NCBI GenBank assembly: GCA_026397955.1
Contig: JAPLTV010000065.1
Coordinates: forward strand, 44,923-108,922
Direction: 5' to 3'
Source of the DNA: Verrucomicrobiota bacterium
Lineage (GTDB): Bacteria > Verrucomicrobiota > Verrucomicrobiia > Opitutales > UBA953
DNA length: 64,000 nt
Shown here: positions 52,878 to 59,331 of the stretch, one piece after another
How the letters are laid out: every line of letters begins with the position of its first letter
Numbering within the stretch: the stretch's first letter is position 1
The notes under the pieces: generated by a model
Databases searched by the model: none
Seen by the model: the letters and a program-made list of their open reading frames with translations, nothing else
What the model was told of the DNA's origin: nothing
Made by a program: the position numbers and the translations under genes

Positions 52878-53621
52878 ATGGCCCGCAAAACCCACATTTC
52901 CTCCATGGTCTGCACCTACAAGCTGTATCTCCTCAACCGCCACCTGTTCATCGACCTCCCCGAAGGTCGCGCCCTGATCGACACGGGCGCCCCCTTCAGT
53001 TCCTCGACCTCAGGCCGCCTGACCTGGCAGAACCAGAACCACGGCGTGAACAAGGGAGGCTACATGGGCTTCACCTTCGACAAGCTGTCCGCCGAGATCG
53101 GCGCCCAAGTCGACGCCCTGCTGGGCATGGACCTACTCGCCCAGACCACCCTGCTCTTCGACGTCGCCCATCGCACGCTGACGGCCGGCGATGAGATGCC
53201 GGCTGGTTTCAATGCCCAGGCCTACGAGCTGGCGCCGATGTCCGACATCCCGCTCTTCGCCGTCACGCTCAACGGCCAACCAGCCCGCGTGCTCTGGGAT
53301 ACGGGCGCGCAGTACGGCTACGTGACCGACAAGAAGTTCGTGAAGGGCGCGAAGGCTCTGCCTGGCTTCAAAGACTTCAGCCCGATGTTCGGCGACCTCG
53401 ACATCCCTCAGTCCTACGTGTTGCCCTTCACGCTCGCCGGCCACGACCTGCTTGAGACCGTCGGCGAAGCGCCGAGCGTCCTCGGCGGCGGCGTCTCGCC
53501 GGTGCCGATGAGCCCCTTCCTCCGCGCCCTCGACATCGATGCGATCATGGGGCCTTCCTGGATGCCGCGCGTGAAGGTCTGGCTCAACCCGCTCGACCAG
53601 ACGTTCGCGATCGCGGTGTAA
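52878..53621 (+). CDS. Retropepsin-like aspartic-protease domain protein with two DTG motifs
   Basis: The 247-aa protein contains two copies of an aspartic-protease-like half. The first has ALIDTGAPFSS (D35) and the downstream hydrophobic-Gly motif DALLGMDLL near 79. The second has VLWDTGAQYGYV (D141) and DAIMGPSWM near 230. So one chain could form the two-lobed active site that retropepsins build by dimerisation. No signal peptide is seen, so it is likely cytosolic. It is flanked by its own promoter-like sequence and a terminator, hence probably monocistronic. Function is unknown. Confidence 0.7.
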   Translation: MARKTHISSMVCTYKLYLLNRHLFIDLPEGRALIDTGAPFSSSTSGRLTWQNQNHGVNKGGYMGFTFDKLSAEIGAQVDALLGMDLLAQTTLLFDVAHRTLTAGDEMPAGFNAQAYELAPMSDIPLFAVTLNGQPARVLWDTGAQYGYVTDKKFVKGAKALPGFKDFSPMFGDLDIPQSYVLPFTLAGHDLLETVGEAPSVLGGGVSPVPMSPFLRALDIDAIMGPSWMPRVKVWLNPLDQTFAIAV

Positions 53622-53640
53622 GCCCGACGCTCACCCAATA

Positions 53641-53682
53641 AAAAGCCCCGGTCCGCATCGCTGCGGCCGGGGCTTTCTTTTT
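53641..53682. terminator. Bidirectional terminator between DTG-protease-like and thioredoxin genes
   Basis: AGCCCCGG and CCGGGGCT plus CCGCA-TCGC-TGCGG form a long hairpin (53644-53674), flanked by AAAA and TTTCTTTTT. It serves the plus-strand gene ending at 53621 and, on the other strand, the gene ending at 53694. Confidence 0.88.
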
Positions 53683-53693
53683 GCAGGAACGAA

Positions 53694-54899
53694 TTACTTC
53701 TTCGGCGCGGCCGGAGAGTAGAAGCGGTTCATCTTGTCGAGGATCGCGTTCTCGGTCTCGGCCAGGTCGATGACGCCAGTGTGGCGATAGACAATTTCGC
53801 CTCCGGGAGCCACGACGATGGTGTGCGGGATGGGGCCAGGCATATCCTTGTCGAGGGCGGCCACGAGGTCATCACCGCTGCCGGCGAAGAGGTAGCTGTT
53901 CGTGGTGCGGCCTTCCTTCTTGAGGGAGCCGGCGACCTTCTTGCTGAGGCCGGCGGCCTGCTTGAAGAGGAACGCCTCGGCCTTGGCCTTGTCCTCCGGC
54001 TTATCGAGGCTGATGGTCACGAGCTCGAAGTCGCGCATGTCGAACTTACGGGAGATTTCGACGAGGTCAGGGAACTCCTTGACGCACGGGGCGCACCAGG
54101 TGGCCCAGACGTTGATGACGCGATATTTGTTGGTCGTATTGGCGCGCAGCTTGGCGATGCCGGCCTTGTCGATCAGTTCGACGGCGACGGGGGTCTTGGC
54201 CCACTCTTCGTGCTTGGCGTCATGCAGGGCCTTCTTCTCGCGCCACTTGGTGGAGCAGCCCATGGGCTTGGTGAGTTCGAGTTCCACCTTCTTACCGGCG
54301 AGGATGGCATCCACGGCATTCTGGCAATCCTTGGACTTGACGGTGCTGTCATCGTAATAGCGAGAGTCGTCGAAGCGGCCCTGGTAGCGGAGCTTGAGGT
54401 TCTTATCGAAGACGAAGACGTGCGGGGTCGCGAGGCAACCGTAGGCACGGGCGATGGCCTGGGTGTCGCCGTCGTAAAGATAGTCGAAGGTCCACTTGTT
54501 CTTTTCGGCGTAGGGCTTCATCTCGGCGTACGAGTCGCCGAACTCACCGTAACCGAGTTCATCCTTGCTGAGGCCGTCCGGATGGTTGGGGTTGATCGCG
54601 AGGAGCTTCACGCCCTTGCCCTTGTATTCTTCGTAGAACTTCTGGAGGCGGCGCTCGATGCTGTGCGAGGTCGGGCAATGATTGGAGGTGAAGAGCACGA
54701 CGAGCGCTTCGCCGCCGGTGTACTCGGCGAGCTTATGCTTCTTGCCGTCGGTGCCGAGCAGCTCGAAATCAGGGGCGGCATCGCCGCTCTTGAGCGTGCG
54801 CATATCGGGCGGGTTACCGTTGACCAGACCAGGGGCATCGGCGGCGCGGACGCCGACGACGGCGGCCAGGACGGCGAGGAGGGACATTAGGCTCTTCAT
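53694..54899 (-). CDS. Secreted protein with two thioredoxin-like domains (redoxin plus TlpA-like)
   Basis: A signal peptide (MKSLMSLLAVLAAVVGVRA) precedes two thioredoxin folds. The first (about 38-200) is redoxin/AhpC-like with TSNHCPTSHS (C75). The second (about 235-395) is TlpA-like with WATWCAPC (C269, C272). Such proteins reduce periplasmic disulfides or handle peroxide. The ATG at 54899 gives 401 aa; the upstream frame is antisense to the DUF3293 gene region. The leader on the minus strand is CTAACCCCTAACCCC-like, without SD. The DsbD-like protein at 36504 could supply electrons, which is inference. Confidence 0.82.
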   Translation of the reverse strand: MKSLMSLLAVLAAVVGVRAADAPGLVNGNPPDMRTLKSGDAAPDFELLGTDGKKHKLAEYTGGEALVVLFTSNHCPTSHSIERRLQKFYEEYKGKGVKLLAINPNHPDGLSKDELGYGEFGDSYAEMKPYAEKNKWTFDYLYDGDTQAIARAYGCLATPHVFVFDKNLKLRYQGRFDDSRYYDDSTVKSKDCQNAVDAILAGKKVELELTKPMGCSTKWREKKALHDAKHEEWAKTPVAVELIDKAGIAKLRANTTNKYRVINVWATWCAPCVKEFPDLVEISRKFDMRDFELVTISLDKPEDKAKAEAFLFKQAAGLSKKVAGSLKKEGRTTNSYLFAGSGDDLVAALDKDMPGPIPHTIVVAPGGEIVYRHTGVIDLAETENAILDKMNRFYSPAAPKK

Positions 54900-54907
54900 G
54901 GGGTGTA

Positions 54908-54922
54908 AGGGGTTAGGGGTTA
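54908..54922 (-). repeat. Short CCCTAAC-type repeat in the thioredoxin gene leader
   Basis: On the minus strand the leader contains two CTAACCC-type heptamers followed by CTTACACCCC and the ATG, similar in style to the hexamer repeat at 50385. Confidence 0.55.
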
Positions 54923-54960
54923 GAGTCCCGAAATCCCGCGGTGTTCCAATCCGAAAATGG

Positions 54961-55350
54961 TCAGAAGGCCCGGAAGTCCCGCCCGAGGTCCTCGGCCGAG
55001 CCGTCCTCGCAATCCACCAACGCCAACCGCCCTGCCCTGACGGCGAAGACAGCCAGCTGGCGGTAGCGCCGCCCAAACTCGACCGCCCCAGGCAGCCCGA
55101 TGGGCACACCCCAGCCAGGCTCCAGATGGACCCCGTCCACCGAGCCTCCGGTGATCCGATGCAGGCGATAGCCAGCCGCGCGCAGTTCGGCCTCGAAGGC
55201 GGCATCCACCGCAAGGTTAGCTTCAGGCGTAGCCGGCAACCCGTCCGGGTCGTAAGCCGTGATGACCGCGAAGTCCGCCGGCCAATCGGCCGGCAAAGGC
55301 GAAAACCGGAAGACGGCCTGCTTGAACTGCTCGCGCTGCGCCGGGGTCAT
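54961..55350 (-). CDS. DUF3293-like protein
   Basis: The 129-aa protein contains DFAVITAYDPDGLPATPEANL near residue 26 and LEPGWGVPIGLP near 75, the layout of DUF3293, a small domain of unknown function. It is cytosolic by appearance. It is clearly paralogous to the C-terminal domain of the protein at 57989: both share LPxDWPxDFAxITAY, RLHRI-like, LEPGWGV and AGRLALVDC segments. It is the first of several accessory genes on the way to 59206. Confidence 0.65.
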   Translation of the reverse strand: MTPAQREQFKQAVFRFSPLPADWPADFAVITAYDPDGLPATPEANLAVDAAFEAELRAAGYRLHRITGGSVDGVHLEPGWGVPIGLPGAVEFGRRYRQLAVFAVRAGRLALVDCEDGSAEDLGRDFRAF

Positions 55351-55557
55351 GTCTTCATAGATGCCCGCCGACGGTCAAAGGTGAAACCTTTTCGCCAGAA
55401 CCGGAGCCAGCCGAAGACCGCACGCCTCACGCGATGACGGTCATCGTTTTTATCGATGAACGCGGCCGTTGCCTTCCTGTAATGATAATAGAGACTCCCT
55501 TGAGACCTTCATGAGCCAAGCCACATTATCTTCGCGCGACGCTAAGCCCAGCAGCCC
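55351..55557 (+). other. Intergenic region with interleaved palindromes upstream of the CPBP gene
   Basis: The 207-base region holds no gene. It contains CGATGAC-G-GTCATCG (55432-55446) and the overlapping TCATCG-N7-CGATGA, then a GATAAT -10-like hexamer near 55484. These fit an operator and promoter for 55558, but this is only a pattern. Confidence 0.4.
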
Positions 55558-56400
55558 ATGAATAACGAACTTCAGACGGGGACCCCGCCGGCCTGCCTTC
55601 GTTGCGGCAGCGCCTTATCGGCCGAATATCACTTCTGCCCGAACTGCGCCCAGGAATGGCGACCGCAATCTCCGTCCCTAGGACCTACGCCCGAGCCGGT
55701 CTTCGATGCAGATACCCGCATTCGCCACCGCTCCGGGGAGGTCTATGTGGTATTTACACAGTACCTGTTCGCGATGTTCGTGGCCTTGATCCTGATGATA
55801 CTGGGGGCGCGCAGCTACTACGATGGCAAGTTCCCGACCTATCAGTACCTGATCCTGAATGAAATCTGCGCCGGCTTGGTCACCCTCTGGGTCGCCTATC
55901 GCTATCGCTACATCATTCGGCCTTTCTTCAATGTCGCAGGATTGATGACACCGGCCTTCATCGTCGGGCTCCTCCTGCTTCCGGTGATGATAGGCTTCAA
56001 TTGGGTTTATAACGAAGCCCTCGGTGCGCTGATGGGGGATCTCCAAGGCGCCCTCAACGCCGGCGCGGATTACATCCGCTCCCAGAGCATCCTCCATGTG
56101 GTGCCGACCGTCCTGCTCATGTGCCTGCTCCCCGCGATCACCGAAGAGATCGCCTGCCGAGCCTTCATGTTCACGTCCCTGCGAAAGGCGCTTTCGCTCA
56201 AGGATGCGGCTCTCTGGTCCTCGGTGCTCTTCGCCACGCTCCATCTCAGTATCTACCAATTCCCAGTGTGGTTCGTCTTCGGCCTCTACCTGTGCTGGCT
56301 GACGCACCGGACCAAGAGCGTCGTCCCGGCCATCATCATCCACTGCCTTTATAACTACTTCATGATCTTCCTCATCCCGGCGCATCATGCGGTCCGTTAA
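55558..56400 (+). CDS. CPBP-family intramembrane metalloprotease with N-terminal zinc ribbon
   Basis: CPBP (Abi/CAAX-like) proteins are membrane metalloproteases. An N-terminal CxxC...CxxC zinc ribbon (CLRCGS at 13-18, CPNCAQ at 32-37) precedes about six membrane helices. Motifs are EEIACRAFMFTSLRK (the EExxxR of this family) near residue 196, the FATLHLSIYQF FxxxH near 222, and the last HCLYN near 262. Cellular substrate is unknown; family members can process prenylated or secreted peptides or give bacteriocin immunity. It is followed after 16 bases by a GYF-domain gene. Confidence 0.82.
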   Translation: MNNELQTGTPPACLRCGSALSAEYHFCPNCAQEWRPQSPSLGPTPEPVFDADTRIRHRSGEVYVVFTQYLFAMFVALILMILGARSYYDGKFPTYQYLILNEICAGLVTLWVAYRYRYIIRPFFNVAGLMTPAFIVGLLLLPVMIGFNWVYNEALGALMGDLQGALNAGADYIRSQSILHVVPTVLLMCLLPAITEEIACRAFMFTSLRKALSLKDAALWSSVLFATLHLSIYQFPVWFVFGLYLCWLTHRTKSVVPAIIIHCLYNYFMIFLIPAHHAVR

Positions 56401-56416
56401 GCTGACAAACTGAACC

Positions 56417-56998
56417 ATGCCTTTCGAACTTAATATACTCATCAGCGTGGTGATGGGCGGTGTCGCCGCCGCGATCGCCCATGAACGGGGACGCAACCCC
56501 TTCTGGTGGTTCATCCTTGGTACCGGGTGTTGCTGGGGCATCCCCGCAATCATCGGCCTCTACTCCCAGCCTAACCTCCGGGAGATTGAGGCGAAGGAGA
56601 TTAAAAACAACGAAGACAAACGACGCCTCCTGGAACAGCTCCAACAGACCCAGCTCAAGCTTCAGGTCTTCCAGCGCATCACGAATGAACGTATCGACCA
56701 CCATGATGGCGTCCTCGGACTCGACACCAAGGCGGGCGTGCCGCCGCAGGTCGCTTTGCCTGGGGCGACGCCGCATCAGTTGGCCCCGCCTCCCTTGCCC
56801 GCCGCCAAGCCGGCCCAACCTGCGCCCGCGATCTGGCATTATGCCATCGGCGACGTCCAGCACGGACCGTTGACCGCCTCCCAACTCATCGACCTGCTGT
56901 CGGACCGTACCCTTAGCCGCGACACGTTAGTCTGGAACCAGGAGATGCCCGGATGGCTGCCGATGAAGGAAACGCCCGAATTCCGAAATTACCACTGA
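56417..56998 (+). CDS. Membrane protein with C-terminal GYF_2 (DUF4339) domain
   Basis: Two short N-terminal hydrophobic segments (residues 6-22 and 28-46) are followed by a charged helix with heptad character (53-90), a Pro-rich linker, and a GYF_2-type domain (WHYAIGDVQHGPLTASQLIDLL near 142-163, then RDTLVWNQEMPGWLPM). GYF-like domains usually bind Pro-rich peptides. The 193-aa protein probably sits in the membrane next to its CPBP neighbour; the next gene starts two bases after its stop. Confidence 0.75.
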   Translation: MPFELNILISVVMGGVAAAIAHERGRNPFWWFILGTGCCWGIPAIIGLYSQPNLREIEAKEIKNNEDKRRLLEQLQQTQLKLQVFQRITNERIDHHDGVLGLDTKAGVPPQVALPGATPHQLAPPPLPAAKPAQPAPAIWHYAIGDVQHGPLTASQLIDLLSDRTLSRDTLVWNQEMPGWLPMKETPEFRNYH

Positions 56999-57000
56999 TC

Positions 57001-57900
57001 ATGCAATTCGAAAACACCTATCGACTCGAGGGCTTGATTCAAGCCCCCCTCCCACCCGGGCCCGAGGGACGCGGTGTGATCGAGAAACTGGCCGCTGACT
57101 TCAATCGTAACGGGCTGCGCCTCACGTCGTGCTTCGACGATTCCCAGTTCACGTTAACGGCCGAAAACGTCACCCGCGACACCGAGGAGATCCATCCGCT
57201 GGAGGTGGACCTGATGGTACATCATGCGTTGGAGAAGCTGATTGCGGCCTATCCGCCGGAACTGCGCATGCAGATCTTCTCGACCTTACGTAGTCGCGAG
57301 TATCGTCCCAGCCTCGAAGTGCAGTCCGTCTACCTCGTCATCTACCCCGGGCAGGTAAAGGTCGAGCGACGAGAGGTCGCCGCGGAAGTGGAGCCTCGCC
57401 CCGCCCCTTTGAGCGTGAAGAATCAATTCGCTTATATCGCGGCGGCGGTCGGCATCCTGGTTCTCCTTGGCTGGGCCTCGACGAGTTTGGTCGAATACCG
57501 CGACCTCGGCGAAAAGAAGCTGTCCACCATGCGAGGCACCCGGCTCGAGGACCTTAAGGTCGATGACAAATCGATCCATGACTTTGTTCGCGTCGTCGAC
57601 GTCGACCTCGAGAAGCCTCCGGCATCGTTCATCGTCCTGACCTTGCGCAAAGGATCCAAGTGGCCGGATAACGTGACCCCGCTTCCGCCCGATAGTAAGG
57701 GCTACTCGCCCGCCTACAGGGCGGCCTTCCGCGCAGCCATCGAAGAACGGCAGTTAACGGTCGTCTTGCGAGATGACAAAGGCGGCCAGACCATCAGCAA
57801 GGTTTCCATCCGCGAGTTCTTCGATGACGACAAGAAAGAGATCATCGTCAGGATACCGTTTGGCACGAAGGTCGTGCGCGATCTAATCCTACGTCCGTAA
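57001..57900 (+). CDS. Unknown single-span membrane protein
   Basis: I do not recognise this 299-aa protein. Residues 1-135 form a soluble alpha/beta region, followed by one transmembrane helix (about 144-163, FAYIAAAVGILVLLGWA) and a C-terminal soluble domain of about 130 residues. ATG at 57001 is two bases after the GYF gene stop; an upstream in-frame start would overlap it. The Arg/Lys content and strand-rich C-terminus give no clear family. It ends the plus-strand accessory trio 55558-57900. Confidence 0.6.
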   Translation: MQFENTYRLEGLIQAPLPPGPEGRGVIEKLAADFNRNGLRLTSCFDDSQFTLTAENVTRDTEEIHPLEVDLMVHHALEKLIAAYPPELRMQIFSTLRSREYRPSLEVQSVYLVIYPGQVKVERREVAAEVEPRPAPLSVKNQFAYIAAAVGILVLLGWASTSLVEYRDLGEKKLSTMRGTRLEDLKVDDKSIHDFVRVVDVDLEKPPASFIVLTLRKGSKWPDNVTPLPPDSKGYSPAYRAAFRAAIEERQLTVVLRDDKGGQTISKVSIREFFDDDKKEIIVRIPFGTKVVRDLILRP

Positions 57901-57942
57901 GATTCCCCTGGCAGGGGGATCGCCCCAGCCTACCGCGCGGAA

Positions 57943-57976
57943 TTACTTCTGCGCGACGAGCTGCAGCTCCTGGATC
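57943..57976. repeat. Direct repeat copy A flanking the Sel1-DUF3293 gene
   Basis: A 34-base sequence starting TTACTTCTGCGCGACGAGCTG and ending TCCTGGATC. It recurs in the same orientation at 59298-59331 with two mismatches. The interval between the copies (57977-59297) contains one gene and looks more AT-rich than its surroundings. Confidence 0.85.
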
Positions 57977-57981
57977 ACACA
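57943..57981 (-). pseudogene. Fragment of the dehydrogenase gene 3' end (duplicated)
   Basis: On the minus strand this stretch encodes NCVIQELQLVAQK and a stop, nearly the same as the end of the large dehydrogenase at 59298 (WAIQELQLVAQK). At DNA level 57943-57976 matches 59298-59331 at 32 of 34 bases. It has no start and is not a gene. It marks a duplication or insertion boundary. Confidence 0.8.
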
Positions 57982-57988
57982 ATTAGGG

Positions 57989-59206
57989 TCATCGAATATC
58001 GGGCGGGAAGAAATAAACCTTTCCGCGGTCTTCGGCTAAGCCGTCCGTGCAATCGACTAACGCGAGCCGGCCTGCACTCACAGCGAAAACTTTCTTCTGG
58101 CCATAGCGTCGCCCGACACCGGCCGCCCTAGGCACGTCGAGTTGGACACCCCAGCCAGGTTCTAAGTAACGAGAATGAGCCTCAACCTCGTTCCACTTCC
58201 ACCCATTGATCCGGTGTATACGATAGCCAGCTGAGCGGAGTTCATCCTCCAATGCCTTGTCCGCTTCGACGTTCTGCGCGGGTGTCGTCGGCAGACCGTT
58301 CTGGGAATAAACCGTGTAAGCAGTGATGATAGCAAAGTCTGTCGGCCAATCTGTCGGCAAAGGATCGCAAATAAACGATGTGTTATCAACAATGCCTACT
58401 GACCTTAAATTTTTCCAGCGGAGGTCTATCTGCCTAGTGACTTCCCGCATACGAGTACCGGCATCGGCAAGCTGCTTCGGCGTCAGCTTCTTTTTTAATT
58501 CTTCAAATTCGGGTTCATCCTCTCTTCTGACTCTGTCCTTATTTTTAAGGTAAAGTTGCCGCTGGACATAGGCCTCCACCTCATCGCGCGGCACGCCTAT
58601 TCCGTGAAGCAAGCAACGCGCCAACGCACCATGTGCGTTGTCATAACCCTCAACGGCGCCCGCCCGAAACCAGCGCACGGCTTCCGGTAGATTTTTCTGG
58701 GTTCCGCAGCCTTCTAGAAATTGGTGCCCAACGTCAACCATCGCTTGTACTTGCCAACCTAATTCAGACGTATCGCGTAGGTCTTTACGCTCCGCGAGAG
58801 TAAGCAACCAATGATGCCTCTCGGCGTCGCTCAGAAGTTTTCCTGCGGAGGTCGCGGCGAGGTAATATTGAGCTGCTGGATTACCGGCATTGGCCGAGGC
58901 CAGATACCACTTTAAAGCCTGCGCGGGGTCAGTGACCTCATACTTAGGGGCGACCATAAAAGCGGCCATTGAATTACCGCTCTCTGCCGCCTTGAGCCGA
59001 TGCCCGAATTCTTGCTTGGGATTCTTAAATTTATCCGCCGCATCAGCCAGCCGCATCTCCGGATCACTCATCTCGTCGGACAAAAGTGGGCGTACCTTCG
59101 CTAATCTGGACGCATTCGTAGTTACCGGCTCTTTCGCCTGCAGGAGGGATAATGTCATCACCATACACGATAAAATGAGACAGATAACCTTTGGGAATTG
59201 GGTCAT
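57989..59206 (-). CDS. Secreted Sel1-repeat protein with C-terminal DUF3293-like domain
   Basis: A signal peptide (to about residue 24) is followed by Sel1-like repeats, e.g. DPAQALKWYLASANAGNPAA near 94 and NLPEAVRWFRAGAVEGYDNA near 155. Sel1 repeats mediate protein-protein contacts. The C-terminal ~130 residues are DUF3293-like and paralogous to the protein at 54961. Function is unknown. The gene is noticeably richer in A/T and in codons such as AAT, TTA and ATA than the neighbouring genes. It is bracketed by two copies of the dehydrogenase 3' end, suggesting insertion at that site. Confidence 0.75.
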   Translation of the reverse strand: MTQFPKVICLILSCMVMTLSLLQAKEPVTTNASRLAKVRPLLSDEMSDPEMRLADAADKFKNPKQEFGHRLKAAESGNSMAAFMVAPKYEVTDPAQALKWYLASANAGNPAAQYYLAATSAGKLLSDAERHHWLLTLAERKDLRDTSELGWQVQAMVDVGHQFLEGCGTQKNLPEAVRWFRAGAVEGYDNAHGALARCLLHGIGVPRDEVEAYVQRQLYLKNKDRVRREDEPEFEELKKKLTPKQLADAGTRMREVTRQIDLRWKNLRSVGIVDNTSFICDPLPTDWPTDFAIITAYTVYSQNGLPTTPAQNVEADKALEDELRSAGYRIHRINGWKWNEVEAHSRYLEPGWGVQLDVPRAAGVGRRYGQKKVFAVSAGRLALVDCTDGLAEDRGKVYFFPPDIR

Positions 59207-59297
59207 GATTAAACTGTAGGTAGCTTATTTATGTGGGCAAATGAATACCCGTAGAGACAAAACCCTAAGGCTACTCTTTTCCGAAGAGCACTTCTTC

Positions 59298-59331
59298 TTA
59301 CTTCTGCGCGACGAGCTGGAGTTCCTGGATC
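59298..59331. repeat. Direct repeat copy B (3' end of dehydrogenase gene)
   Basis: Second copy of the 34-base repeat described at 57943. Here it forms the stop codon and last codons of the dehydrogenase gene, so this is the functional copy. Confidence 0.85.
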
